NCBI RefSeq assembly: GCF_018614035.1 | Contig: NZ_JAGGPA010000036.1 | Location: 1 to 64,000 of the forward strand | From: Streptomyces sp. ISL-96 | GTDB taxonomy: Bacteria > Actinomycetota > Actinomycetes > Streptomycetales > Streptomycetaceae | DNA: 64,000 nt | Reading direction: 5' to 3' | Part shown: positions 8,773 to 18,700 of the stretch, piece by piece | Numbering within the stretch: the stretch's first letter is position 1 | How the letters are laid out: every line of letters begins with the position of its first letter | Translations under genes and position numbers: made by a program | Notes under the pieces: generated by a model | Seen by the model: only the letters and a program-made list of their open reading frames with translations | Databases searched by the model: none | Told to the model about the DNA's origin: nothing

Positions 8773-9750
8773 CTAGGCCTTCGGGCCGCGCAGGAGTGCG
8801 CCGATGTGGGCCGCTGCCGTCGACAGGTGGCGGCGGGCCTCGCGGAGTTCGTGCTCCGTTACGCCGTGGTCCCGGGCCGCGTCGCGGATGTCGTCGCGGA
8901 AGCGGTCCAGCAGGCGGTCCAGGTCGCGGGCCGGGTCGCCGGACGGGGGCTCCTGGGCCCACTCCGGCTCGGGGGGAGTGTCCGCGCGCTCGACCTTGAC
9001 CTCGGCATCGGCCGGCTCCTGCGGGGGCGCCGCCGGACGGCCGAAGAAGCCGAACTCCTTGGTGACCTCGGCCAGGCCCTCGCGCACCCCCTTCGGCCAG
9101 TCGCCCCGCGCGAAGTGGTCCTGCACCTGCTGCGCGATCCGCTGCATCTGCTCGCGCGCCTTCTCCTGGGCCTCCTTGGCCTGGCGGCGCGCCTGCTGCG
9201 CGTCCTCGCGGGCGCGGCGGCTCTCGTCCTTCGCGCGGCGGGCCTGCTCCTTCCACTCCTGCTTGGCCTTGCGCAGCTCCTCCTTCGCCGCGTTCCATGA
9301 CTCGCTGTCGCCGAACGCGCTCTCCCAGTCGCCCCCCTTGGGCTGCGACGGTGCGGCCGTGTGGCGGGTTTCGCTCGCCGCGGCCCGCATCTCACGGCGC
9401 AGGTTGCCCGCCGCGCCGCGTACGTCGTCGCGGATCTCGGCGGCCAGTTCGGAGACCGACTCGCGGATTTCCAGCTCCAGGTCGGCCAGTTCGCCGCCGC
9501 GTCCCGCCAGTTCGGCGCGGCCCGCGTCGGTGATCGAGTAGACCTTGCGGCCGCCCTCGGTGGCGTGCGTGACCAGGCCCTCGGCCTCCAGCTTGGCGAG
9601 GCGCGGGTAGACGGTGCCGGCGGACGGGGCGTACAGGCCCTGGAAACGCTCCTCCAGGATGCGGATCACTTCGTAACCGTGACGCGGCGCCTCGTCGAGC
9701 AGCTTGAGGAGGTACAGGCGCAGACGGCCGTGGGCGAAGACGGGGGGCAT
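8773..9750 (-). CDS. PadR-family regulator with long coiled-coil tail
   Basis: A 325-residue protein. Residues 1-95 are a PadR winged helix: GRLRLYLLKLLDEAPRHGYE at the start, then GTVYPRLAKLEAEGLV and GGRKVYSITDAG. Residues of about 150-240 are a highly charged Ala/Arg/Glu/Lys/Gln helix, very likely a coiled coil, which is unusual for PadR proteins and may couple DNA binding to another partner. It follows the DUF4097 gene with a one-base gap. A near-perfect dyad upstream of the operon is the probable autoregulatory site. Confidence 0.88.
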   Translation of the reverse strand: MPPVFAHGRLRLYLLKLLDEAPRHGYEVIRILEERFQGLYAPSAGTVYPRLAKLEAEGLVTHATEGGRKVYSITDAGRAELAGRGGELADLELEIRESVSELAAEIRDDVRGAAGNLRREMRAAASETRHTAAPSQPKGGDWESAFGDSESWNAAKEELRKAKQEWKEQARRAKDESRRAREDAQQARRQAKEAQEKAREQMQRIAQQVQDHFARGDWPKGVREGLAEVTKEFGFFGRPAAPPQEPADAEVKVERADTPPEPEWAQEPPSGDPARDLDRLLDRFRDDIRDAARDHGVTEHELREARRHLSTAAAHIGALLRGPKA

Positions 9751-9751
9751 G

Positions 9752-10609
9752 TCAGAGCACCTTCTTGTTGGCGTCGGCCTCGTGCAGGTCTTCTTCGGCC
9801 GGCGGGCGGCGCAGCAGGGCGATGGAGCCGGAGACGGTCGTCGCGCGCAGCCGGCCGCTGCCGGACCCGAGCGTGCCCGTGATCCGCTTCGCGCCCCACT
9901 GGCCGCTGACCCGCAGGTCCTCGAAGGCGTTGGAGACGGAGCCGCTCGCCGTGTTCGCCTCGACCGTCGCGTCGGCCGGGTGCGGCAGCCGGATGGCGAC
10001 CTCACCGGAGACCGAGGTGAGGGCGATGTCGGTGGGCTTCCCTGCCGGGTCCACATCGACGACCATGTCGCCGCTGACGGAGTCGGCCCGTACGGAGGAT
10101 CCCGAACCGTCGACCACGGTCAGGTCTCCCGAGACCGAGTGGAAGCGGAGGTCGCCGGTGACGCCTTGAGCCTCCAGGTTCCCCGCGACGGTGTCGGCGC
10201 GGACGGCGCCGGAGAGACCGACGAGGGTGGTGTCGCCGGTGATGCCGCGTACGTCCGTACGTCCGCGGACCCCGGAGACGACGGCACCGGCGCCGATGAC
10301 GCCGACCTCTACGGAGCAGTCCGCCGGGACGGCCAGGGAGACGACCGCGCTGCGGTGCCGGCCCTTGGGGTCGAGCCACTTGAGGAAGCCCTTCCAGGGC
10401 AGGTCCTCGTAGGTGACGGTGAGAGTGCCGTCCTTGTGGGTCACGGTCAGTGGCGGGCCGTCGATCGTGGAGACTTCGAGGCGGGCGGGGCCTTCCTCGA
10501 TGCCGACGACATTCACCGTCCCGTTGACGATGCGCACGTTGAGCGCGGTCACCGGGTCCTCGAAGGTGAGCTTCCGCGGCTCCGCGACCGCCCATTCCAG
10601 CTCTGTCAT
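9752..10609 (-). CDS. DUF4097-family beta-helical protein
   Basis: A 285-residue protein of the DUF4097 (adhesin-like, bactofilin-like beta repeat) family. It is built from repeated short beta strands such as VSGDLTVVDGSG, VSGDMVVDVDP and VSGEVAIRLPH. Members are found near PspC/LiaF-type envelope-stress genes and PadR regulators; here the partner is the downstream PadR. There is no signal peptide or membrane helix. The ATG at 10609 is preceded by GGGGAGACGAC, and the in-frame extension upstream overlaps the operator, so it was rejected. Confidence 0.85.
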   Translation of the reverse strand: MTELEWAVAEPRKLTFEDPVTALNVRIVNGTVNVVGIEEGPARLEVSTIDGPPLTVTHKDGTLTVTYEDLPWKGFLKWLDPKGRHRSAVVSLAVPADCSVEVGVIGAGAVVSGVRGRTDVRGITGDTTLVGLSGAVRADTVAGNLEAQGVTGDLRFHSVSGDLTVVDGSGSSVRADSVSGDMVVDVDPAGKPTDIALTSVSGEVAIRLPHPADATVEANTASGSVSNAFEDLRVSGQWGAKRITGTLGSGSGRLRATTVSGSIALLRRPPAEEDLHEADANKKVL

Positions 10610-10647
10610 GTCGTCTCCCCGATCTGGCCCGCCTCGCCTGACGCAAC

Positions 10648-10675
10648 ATATCGCGTCTATTGATAAACACGATAT
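10648..10675 (-). promoter_or_regulatory. PadR-type operator dyad
   Basis: Half sites ATATCGCGTCTAT (10648-10660) and ATAAACACGATAT (10663-10675) are complementary at 11 of 13 positions around a two-base centre. The AT-rich ATATCG ends stand out in this GC-rich DNA. It lies about 40 bp upstream of the DUF4097-PadR operon. PadR repressors typically bind such long dyads; the assignment is inferred from position. Confidence 0.65.
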
Positions 10676-10765
10676 ATCGCGGCCGGGGGAAGTCAAGGCG
10701 GGGCTGCTGCGCGTGCGGCCCACTCGTACGCGTCATATGCGGGCAAAGTGCCCTAGCGTGAGGGC

Positions 10766-11593
10766 ATGAACGCGACACCCGGATTCGGCCCCGTGGGGGC
10801 GCTGCTGCTGTGCGGGGCCGAGCCCGAGGCGGTACGGCCCGCGGCGCATCTGCTGCGCGAACGGCTGCTGCTGTCGCCGGCCGGCGGCTCCGCCGACGGC
10901 TGGAGCGTGGTCGTACCCGAGGGCAAACCATGGCTGGACGACGGCGAACCGGTCGACCGCGTCCTGGCGGGCTGGGCCACGGCCCTCGCCGTCGGCGTCA
11001 CCTGGCCGGTTCTCGCCCTCTGGTGGGACGCCGACCGGGCCGGCTTCACGCTCGCTTCGGGCTTCCGGCGCCAGGTCGGTTACGAATGGCTGGCGGACGG
11101 GACGCCGGTGGGGGAGGACGAGGCGATGCGTACGTTCGCGGCGCGGCTCGGACTCGACCCCGTACTCGACATGGAGTCCCTCGCGGCGCTCACCCGCCCC
11201 GACCCCGACGCGGACGGCAGGGCACGGCTGCTCGGCCTGATCGCGGTCCTGTCGCGCCTGGGCGTCGCGCTTCCCCCGGGGCTGACGCCCGGCGAACCGG
11301 CCGACCGGCTGCGCGAGGCGGCGCGGGTGCAGCCGGGCACGGAGTCGGTCGAGTGGCCGGGCTGGCGCGACGCCGTGCGCGCGGAGCTCGACGTCGTCGA
11401 AAGCGGCCCCGTCGGTCCCTGGGTGCGCGGGCCGAGGGCCCGCCTGCTGAACGGGGCCCAGCTGGCGGCCGGCGTCTCGCTCGCCCTGTGGGGCCTGCGG
11501 CGGCGCAGCGGCGGCTGGGCGTTCGCGGGCGGCGTGCTGGTGGCGCAGGGGGCGCTCGGCCTGGCGTACGACCGGCTCCGCGCCCGCGCCTGA
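10766..11593 (+). CDS. conserved protein with C-terminal membrane segment
   Basis: I do not recognise a named family. The 275-residue product has an Ala/Leu/Trp-rich soluble body with the stretch LALWWDADRAGFTL. One or two hydrophobic segments near the C-terminus (about residues 225-265, including LAAGVSLALWGLRR and FAGGVLVAQGALGLAYDRL) could anchor it in the membrane. It is divergent from the DUF4097/PadR operon and convergent with the small DUF6104 gene. Coding bias is normal for the genome. Confidence 0.7.
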   Translation: MNATPGFGPVGALLLCGAEPEAVRPAAHLLRERLLLSPAGGSADGWSVVVPEGKPWLDDGEPVDRVLAGWATALAVGVTWPVLALWWDADRAGFTLASGFRRQVGYEWLADGTPVGEDEAMRTFAARLGLDPVLDMESLAALTRPDPDADGRARLLGLIAVLSRLGVALPPGLTPGEPADRLREAARVQPGTESVEWPGWRDAVRAELDVVESGPVGPWVRGPRARLLNGAQLAAGVSLALWGLRRRSGGWAFAGGVLVAQGALGLAYDRLRARA

Positions 11594-11649
11594 CGCGGAG
11601 GCCGGGCCGGGACCGCGCGTGTGCGCCCGCGATGCGCCGCCGTGCCCAC

Positions 11650-11835
11650 CTACTCGGCGTCGTCCTCGTCGTCGTCCAGGCGGGCCAGCCAGGTCGCGAG
11701 CCGCTCGACCGGAACCTCGAAGTCCGGGTTGAGATCGACGAACGTACGCAGTTGCTCGGCGAGCCACTCGAAGGTGACTTCCTCCTCGCCGCGCCGCTTC
11801 TCCAGCTCCTCGATACCGCGATCGGTGAAGTACAA
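11650..11835 (-). CDS. DUF6104-like small acidic protein
   Basis: A 61-residue acidic protein beginning MYFTDRGIEELEKRRGEEE and ending in an Asp/Glu-rich tail. It matches my memory of the short, highly conserved Streptomyces family DUF6104, of unknown function. It reads leftward, divergent from the Trypco1 gene of the large island, so the 160-bp gap between them must carry both promoters. Confidence 0.75.
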   Translation of the reverse strand: MYFTDRGIEELEKRRGEEEVTFEWLAEQLRTFVDLNPDFEVPVERLATWLARLDDDEDDAE

Positions 11836-11996
11836 GGTGTTGCTCCGTGGGTGGGACAGGGGTCGGACAGGGGGAGTGGACCAGGTGGACAGCGGTTGTT
11901 CCCAGCCAGGATAGGCACTGATCGCCGAGTCCCTCGCGCTCGTACCCTGCAGCGATTAACCTTCACCATTCATCGCGTGGGGGAGCGGGGGACGCT

Positions 11997-12455
11997 GTGG
12001 CCAATGGGATCGCACAGGTTCGGCTCGACGACGGGACCGTCGTCTGGGCCCGTGTCAGCGAGGCGCAGGAGCTCGACCGGGGCGGTGGCTACCGGGACAC
12101 CGGGATCGGTGACCGGGTCGTCTCCATGGCGGGTGGACTGACCGATGTCGTACAGGGTGTGGTGCGGTCGCTGCGCGCCGGGCTGAGCCCCGCCGCCCCG
12201 GTCGAAGTCGCCGTCACCTTCGGTATCGAGCTGTCCGCCCAGTCCGGCAAGGTGATCGGGGTCCTCGCGGACGGCGGCGGCAAGGCCTCCGTGTCGGTGT
12301 CCCTGACGTGGACCGAACCGGTCGCGGAGCCGGCCGCTGATCCCGCTGCTGATCCGGCAGTGAGTCCGGCCGTGGCTCCGGGGGCGCAACCCGTCGGGGA
12401 TCCGGCCGCCCGGCCGGGCCCGGCGCCCGGATCGTCGGCCCGCGGCACGTTATGA
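11997..12455 (+). CDS. Trypco1 / CU044_2847-family protein
   Basis: A 152-residue protein whose first 110 residues match the trypsin-co-occurring domain 1 (CU044_2847) family: IAQVRLDDGTVVWARVSE, a middle segment LTDVVQGVVRSL, and VEVAVTFGIELSAQSGKV ending in VSVSLTW. The tail is a Pro/Ala linker with repeated PAADPA units. Such proteins sit beside trypsin-like proteases in actinobacterial conflict-type operons and are thought to be protease-associated adaptors; the exact role is unknown. The start is GTG after a GGGGGA stretch. The protease gene begins seven bases after its stop, so they form one transcript. Confidence 0.82.
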   Translation: MANGIAQVRLDDGTVVWARVSEAQELDRGGGYRDTGIGDRVVSMAGGLTDVVQGVVRSLRAGLSPAAPVEVAVTFGIELSAQSGKVIGVLADGGGKASVSVSLTWTEPVAEPAADPAADPAVSPAVAPGAQPVGDPAARPGPAPGSSARGTL

Positions 12456-12462
12456 GCGCGTC

Positions 12463-14553
12463 ATGAACGCCTTCGACGAGATCGTGCGCCCCTCTCTCGT
12501 ACGCATTGCCGCGCCCGGAGCCGGGTATGACCCGCACGGCACCCACTACTGGGGCAGCGGATTCTTCATCGCCCCCGGCTGGGTGCTGACCTGCGCACAT
12601 GTCGTGGGAAAGGGGGAGGCCGCCGTGTGGAGGGGAGAGCGTGCGCTCGGCATCACCTGGCAGGGCGGTGTGACCACGGGTGAGGTGGTCCTCGCCAAGC
12701 CGCGGCCCGCCGACCCCGACGAGCCCCCGTACCGCTGGGAGTTCCCCGACATCGCCCTGGTACGCGTTCCGGACGCGCAGGACGCCGCCTGCGTCTGGCT
12801 CAGCGAGCGGCCCCTGGACATCCCCGCCGACGTAAGCCTGCACGGCTGGTCCAGGGAGACCGGCGACCTGGGCATACGGCACGGCGTCGGCCAGGCCCAC
12901 GCCACCGACGGAAAGGCGCTGCTGCTGCGGGGCAGTCTGCCCGTGGAGGGCTGCTCGGGCGGCCCCGTCGTCGATCTGAAGCACGGCGCCGTCATCGGCA
13001 TGAACAAGGGGCGCGGGGAGCACGAAGGGGCCGCCGTACCCATCACTGCCCTGCGCGAGCTGCACGATCTGCGGGGCGGCGGAATCCTCCACACCGTCCT
13101 GCGCGAGCACGACCGGCACCACCTGCGCCGCTTCCGCAGCACCTCGGCCGCCGGTGGCGGCTGGACCAAGGCCCAGGCCGACCTCCGCAAGGGCGCCCCC
13201 GGGTTCCTGCCCGCCGCGCGCGCCCACCTCTTCGGCCGGTTCGCCGAACTGCCGCCGCCCACCGGGCCGGGCGAGGTCATGGTCCTCGTGGACGACGTCA
13301 AACGCCGTGTCCTGCACAGGGATTACCAGTCACCCATCGAGCACGACCCGCGCACCTGGCGCGACGGCGTCGGCCTGCTGCACGATCTGCGCGGCCGGGA
13401 CGGCGGTCACGATCTCGACGTCGACGCGGTGCTGCTGTACGCCGCCAAGGTCGTCAGGCACCTTGCCGAGCAGGGCCGGAGCCGGGCCAGGGCGGACGGT
13501 CCCCAGCGGGCCGCTCTCGGCGAGCTGGGCGAGCTGGGCGAGTGGATCACCACGCAGGGCGAGTCCGCGCACCAGGCGATCCGCGAGGAGATCGCGCAGG
13601 TGCTGGATTTCGGTGAAGCGGCCTCCCCTGCCCCGGAGTTCGCGTTCCACTCCGTACGGGAAAGGCCGTCCGGCCATGCCCGCGCCGACGTGCTCGTCGA
13701 GATCGACCCGGTCCACTACGGCGACCGCTACCCGTGGCGCGTGAAGCTCCTCTACGACGGGCGCACCGTCAGCCCGCTGTCCGGCGACGACCGCGGTGTG
13801 CGCCGCGCCGACCTGCGGGAGACCTTGCGCGAACCGCTCGCCGACGCCCTGCGCCGCGGTGACAGCGGGGAGCATCTCGCGGCGGTCGAGGCACTGTTGC
13901 CGCGCGAACTGTTCGACGAACCGCTCGACACCTGGCGGCTCTCGCCCGAGGACGACCTCTTCGACGAGCACAGCATGGCGCTGGGGGAGCGCCGCATCGT
14001 CGTCATAAGGGACCGCAGGCGCCGGGACCGCCCGGCGAGCCCCGAATGGCGCCGCCGCTGGCAGGCCGCCGTCCGCGGGCCGCTCACCGTCGTACCGCTG
14101 CGCGGCGAGGTCCCCGCGTCCGGGCACGGGCCCGGTGCCCGCCGGGAGTCCCGCAGGGCCACGTACGCCAGGCTGTCCGACGCCGGGAACGGCACAGTGC
14201 CCGTGTACTGCGGGCCGGTCGGCAGTGGTGACGGACTCGATGCCATGGCTGCCGCCATCGCCGCCGGGCACCCGCTCGCGCTGTGGCGCCGGGGCGGCCA
14301 GGACCACAGCGACTGCCGTGAGTTCCACGTACGCGCCGACGAGCTGCTGGCGCGCGCCGACGGCGTGGACGGCCTGCACCGGCACATACGTTCCCTGCGC
14401 ATCATCTCGATGGATCCCGACGCGACACCCGACATGGTGTCGGAAGCGGCCTGGGCCGCCTCCGTCGCCGTACTCTTCGATCCGCCCGACCGTCCGCCGT
14501 ACGACGGTGTGCCCCTTCACGCGCCGCCGAAGCTCTCCGGGCCGAGCGCATGA
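12463..14553 (+). CDS. trypsin-like serine protease with VMAP-type C-terminal region
   Basis: A 696-residue cytoplasmic protease with no signal peptide. The triad is readable: His46 in LTCAHVV, Asp96 in FPDIALVRV and Ser165 in GCSGGPVV. Residues of about 210 to the end form a large C-terminal region resembling the VMAP-type module that couples proteases to MoxR and vWA partners. Its conserved-looking stretches include PLDTWRLSPEDDLF and VVIRDRRRRDRP. In known ternary conflict systems such proteins are effectors released by an NTPase switch. Here MoxR and vWA genes follow directly. The protease assignment is firm; the C-terminal naming is from family knowledge. Confidence 0.86.
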   Translation: MNAFDEIVRPSLVRIAAPGAGYDPHGTHYWGSGFFIAPGWVLTCAHVVGKGEAAVWRGERALGITWQGGVTTGEVVLAKPRPADPDEPPYRWEFPDIALVRVPDAQDAACVWLSERPLDIPADVSLHGWSRETGDLGIRHGVGQAHATDGKALLLRGSLPVEGCSGGPVVDLKHGAVIGMNKGRGEHEGAAVPITALRELHDLRGGGILHTVLREHDRHHLRRFRSTSAAGGGWTKAQADLRKGAPGFLPAARAHLFGRFAELPPPTGPGEVMVLVDDVKRRVLHRDYQSPIEHDPRTWRDGVGLLHDLRGRDGGHDLDVDAVLLYAAKVVRHLAEQGRSRARADGPQRAALGELGELGEWITTQGESAHQAIREEIAQVLDFGEAASPAPEFAFHSVRERPSGHARADVLVEIDPVHYGDRYPWRVKLLYDGRTVSPLSGDDRGVRRADLRETLREPLADALRRGDSGEHLAAVEALLPRELFDEPLDTWRLSPEDDLFDEHSMALGERRIVVIRDRRRRDRPASPEWRRRWQAAVRGPLTVVPLRGEVPASGHGPGARRESRRATYARLSDAGNGTVPVYCGPVGSGDGLDAMAAAIAAGHPLALWRRGGQDHSDCREFHVRADELLARADGVDGLHRHIRSLRIISMDPDATPDMVSEAAWAASVAVLFDPPDRPPYDGVPLHAPPKLSGPSA

Positions 14554-14572
14554 CGGCCCGTCAGGGCGTGCG

Positions 14573-14620
14573 TGGAAAGGCGCCTGGAAAGGTGCGTGGA
14601 AACGTGCCTCGAATGCCTGG
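14573..14620. repeat. 12-bp tandem repeat between protease and MoxR genes
   Basis: TGGAAA occurs at 14573, 14585 and 14597 with exactly 12-bp spacing, inside units like TGGAAAGGYGCS; a fourth, decayed copy follows. The 163-bp spacer is the only sizeable gap in the operon apart from that around the peptide gene, so it may hold an internal promoter or regulator site. Confidence 0.6.
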
Positions 14621-14716
14621 CCACATCCTGGGAACCGGACCTGAATCAGGGTCGGCAGACCGGTACTTGAACGGTAACGTCAGCCCCCGGACCACCTACC
14701 CGCGAGGTGAAACTCA

Positions 14717-15757
14717 GTGACAGACTGGCGGATCTATCGCGGCGCGGGACTGCCGCACGACGGAGTGCGGCGGTTACCCGGCCCGCCTCCCTGGCGTGAT
14801 TTCGCCGCAGTGGGCCCGGACCCCGGCGGCACGGAGGGCCCCGACGCCACCGACCCGAGCGCCGCCCGCAGGCTCGGCGTACAGCGTCGGCTGGTGGAGA
14901 ACCACCACCCCAGACCCGCCGAGGTCGACGCGGTCAACGCGGCCCTGTATCTGCGCCGGCCGCTGCTCGTGACCGGCAACCCGGGTACCGGAAAATCCAC
15001 TCTCGCTCAGGCCGTCGCGCACGAACTCGGCCTCGGGCGCGTTCTGCGCTGGCCGATCGTCAGCCGGTCCACCCTCCAGGACGGGCTCTACCGCTACGAC
15101 GCCATCGGCCGCCTCCAGGACGTACAGCTGGAGCGGGCACAGGGCGGGACCGGGGCGGCTGCCCCAGGACACTCATCGCCCTCGGCCATTGGTTCGTACG
15201 TACGCCTCGGACCGCTCGGCACCGCGCTGCTGCCGTCCGAACAGCCGCGCGTGCTGCTCGTCGACGAACTCGACAAGAGCGACCTAGACCTGCCGAACGA
15301 CCTCCTGAACGCCCTGGAAGAGGGCGAGTTCGCCATCCCCGAGCTGGAGCGCATCGCCGACCGCGAGCCGGTCGTCGACGTCCTGACCGACGACGGCCGC
15401 AAGGTGCCGGTGCGCGGGGGCCGCGTCCGCTGCACCACCTTCCCGTTCATCGTCCTCACCTCCAACGGCGAGCGGGACTTCCCCGCCGCCCTGCTGCGCC
15501 GCTGCATTCAGCTGGAGCTCGAACCGCCCGGCGAGGAGCAGCTCACCGCCATGGTCGAGGCGCACCTGGGCAGCGACGCCGCGATCGAGGGGCGGGACCT
15601 GATCGAGCGGTTCCTCGGCCGCGAACCGGGCGAGATCATCGCTGCCGACCAGCTGCTCAACGCCCTCTACCTCACCCAGCACGCCCCGCGCGCGGAACGC
15701 GTCACGCGCGAACGCATCGCCGAAATGCTCATGCGACCACTCGACCGCCCGAGGTGA
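14717..15757 (+). CDS. MoxR-family AAA+ ATPase
   Basis: A 346-residue AAA+ ATPase of the MoxR branch. Walker A is GNPGTGKST (about residues 86-94), Walker B is RVLLVDELDKSD, and sensor 1 with the arginine finger is in VLTSNGERDFPAALLRRC. The C-terminal lid helices follow. MoxR proteins act as chaperone-like motors with vWA partners; the next gene, eight bases downstream, encodes one. The GTG start follows GAGGTG at good spacing. About 60 N-terminal residues are a less conserved extension. Confidence 0.92.
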   Translation: MTDWRIYRGAGLPHDGVRRLPGPPPWRDFAAVGPDPGGTEGPDATDPSAARRLGVQRRLVENHHPRPAEVDAVNAALYLRRPLLVTGNPGTGKSTLAQAVAHELGLGRVLRWPIVSRSTLQDGLYRYDAIGRLQDVQLERAQGGTGAAAPGHSSPSAIGSYVRLGPLGTALLPSEQPRVLLVDELDKSDLDLPNDLLNALEEGEFAIPELERIADREPVVDVLTDDGRKVPVRGGRVRCTTFPFIVLTSNGERDFPAALLRRCIQLELEPPGEEQLTAMVEAHLGSDAAIEGRDLIERFLGREPGEIIAADQLLNALYLTQHAPRAERVTRERIAEMLMRPLDRPR

Positions 15758-15764
15758 GTGCCGG

Positions 15765-18700
15765 ATGGACCTGGGGGAACTCGTCGGCAGGCTGAGGAGC
15801 GGCGGCCTCGACCCCACGGCCGAGGAGGTCGCGGACGCAGTCTGGCTGGCTCAGTGGCTGCCGTCGGGCCGTACGCCGACGGGCGCGTCCGGCGACCCCC
15901 GCGAGCCGGGAGAGGCCACCGCCCCGGCCCAGGAAACCGGCCATGACGCGGACCGGGACGCTGGCCACAGCGGGCGCGCGGTCCGTCCCGCGGCGGGCGA
16001 CGCGGGCTCCGACGCACCCGACGCCGACGCCGACGTGCCCGGGCCTTCTCCGGCGACCGGCCCCGTATCGCTCTACGCACCCGGCGGCCGGCGGAACCGG
16101 GGCGCGGGAGGCTCCGCGAGCTCCGCCGGGGCCGCCTTCCCCGTACGCGCTCCGGCGGCTGCCGCGCTGCCCGGGCTGCTCGGCCTGCAACGTGCCCTGC
16201 GCCCCCTGCGCCACTACACCACCACCACCGCCGCCGTGCGTCCGGCCGCCGACGGGCGGCTCGACGAGGACGCCACGGCCGAGCGCAGCGCCATGTCCGG
16301 TGCCATCACCCCGGTGCTGCGGCCGTCCGAGCGCCCCCGCCTGGACATCCAGCTGCTCATGGACACCGGGCCCGCGATGGCCGTCTGGGAGCGGATGGTC
16401 GAGGAGCTGCGGCAGGCCTGCCAGCAGTCCGGGGTCTTCCGTGACGTGCAGGTGCACCAGCTGTACGACGCCGGGGACGGCGAGGTCCCCCTCATCGGTA
16501 CGACCTCCGGCCCCGGCGGGCACACGCGGATGCGCCCCGCCGACCAGTTCCACGACCCGATGGGGCGAAGGCTCACTCTCGTCGTCAGCGACTGCGTCGG
16601 CCCGCTGTGGCAGCAGGGCCGCGCGCAGCGGCTCATCAGCCAGTGGCCCCGGAGCTCACCGCTGGCCGTCGTGCAGCCGCTGCCGCCGCGTCTGTGGGCC
16701 CGTACCGCGCTGCCCGCCGAGCCGGGGCTGCTGGTCCGGTCGGCGGCCTCCGGCGGCCGGACGGCCTTCCTCCCCGACGAGGAGCCGTGGGAGCCGGTGG
16801 AGGCGACGGCCAGGCCCGTGCCCGTACTGCCGCCGACGCCCGAGGCGTTCGCGTCCTGGGCGCGGCTGCTGTCCGACCACGGCGGCAGTACGGTGCGCGG
16901 CTGGGCGGCCTGGGCCGACGACGCCCACGACCTCCCGGACCACATCGCGTCCGCCCCGCCACCACCCCTCCCGCCCGACCGCGGCGCCGACGAACTGCTG
17001 CGCGCCTTCCGCGCGAACGCGTCACCCGGCGGTGTCCGCCTCGCCGTCCACCTCGCGGCGGCGCCCCTCACCCTGCCCGTGATGCAGCTCGTACAGCGCG
17101 CGATGCTGCCCGACACCGGGCCGATGGAGCTCGCCGAGGTGCTGCTCGGCGGGCTGCTCAGGCAGCTGCCGGGACCGGACTCCAGCTCGCCCTGCTACGT
17201 GTACGCGGACGGGGTGCAGGAACTGCTGCTGAACTCGCTCGGCCAGGACGCGGCCGCGCTCGTGCTCAAGCACTGCTCCTCGTACGTGGAACGCCACTTC
17301 GGCAGGGGCGCCCGCAACTTCTCGGCGCTCGCCGCGACCCGGCTCTCCGAACGCGGCGCCGTGGCGGCTCCCGACCTCCCGTGGGAGCGAGGTGCCGGCG
17401 CAGAGGACGCGGAAGACGGCGAGGCCGGCGGAAGGGGAGCCGGCGGTGAGCCCGAACTGTTCGCCGAGATCCCCGCACGGGTGCTCCGCTTCTACCAGCC
17501 CGACCTCACCACCCCCGAACCGCTGGCCGAGGCCGAACGCCTCCTGGGCCAGTGGCACTCGCGAGGCGACCCGTCCCTGCTCCGCCGCGCCCGCGAACGC
17601 GCGGAGGCCGCGCTGAGCGGCGGCGACGGCCCGGACGCCACCGGGGTGCCCGAGAGCGAGACCGGGGCCGTGCGCGCCGGCGTGGTGCTCGGCCGGGTGC
17701 TGCTGGCGGAGGCGGCGGCTCCGGCGGTGCGCGGCACCGAGCGGGGGCGCGAACTGCTCCTGCGCGCGGCCCGCACCCTCGCCGAAGCGCGCGACCGCGC
17801 GACCGGAGGCAGCCGGGGCCGGGCCGAGGCCTGCCTCGAACTCGCCGCCGCGCACCACGCCCTGTGGCGGGAGACGCGCGACGCACAGCACCTCGCCGCG
17901 GGCCTGGACGCGCTCGCGGGTGACGCCTCGGCGTGGCCGGCGGCGTCCCGCAGGGTGCTGCACCTGCGCCGGGGGCGGCTGCTGCTCGCGCGGCACCGGG
18001 CTGAAGAGGCGGTACGTGAACTCCGCACGGGATGTGACCTGCTGGACACCGAAGACGTCCCCGACAGCATCCGCTGCACCGCGCTCCTCGACCTCGCCGA
18101 CGCCCTGCGGGCCGCCGGCGCCCCGCACGCCGGCACCGCCGAGACCCTGGCCCGCGCCGAACAGTCCGTCGGCGAGGACCCGGCACTGCGCCTGCGCTGC
18201 CTGACCGCCCAGGCCCGCCTGCACGACGCGGCGGGCGACCACCCGGCGGCCGACCGGGCGTACGAGGCAGCCGCCGGAGCCGCCCCGCCGGACAGCGCGA
18301 AGCGGTGCGAACTGCTCACCGAATGGGGCGAGTCGCTGCTGCGCCGAGCCGCCGCCCAGGACGGGCCCGCCGGGGAGGACGCCGTGGGCCGGGCGGAGAG
18401 CGTCCTGCGCGAAGCGCTCGCCGGGATGCCCGCCCGCTCACCGTCCCGCAGCGGACTGCACCTGCTCCTCGGCAGCGCGCTGGCGCTCCGCTTCCAGCGG
18501 GTCGGCTTCCTGCCGGACCTGTACGAGGGCCGCCACCTGCTGGAGGAGGCGGCGAAGCGGCTGACGGACGGCGTACTGCGGGCCGAGGCGTGGCTGACGC
18601 TCGGCCGGACCAGGTTCGAACTCGCCCACCTGTCCGCCGCGACGCTGCTGTCGGACGCACTCCAGGCGTACGAGAACGCACAGCGCGACGCCGACGCCGC

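Noticed and set aside
14554..14716. ECF sigma-factor promoter (GGGAACC...) before the MoxR gene
   Set aside because: A GGAAC-like element is present but the -10 spacing is off; not supported enough to list.
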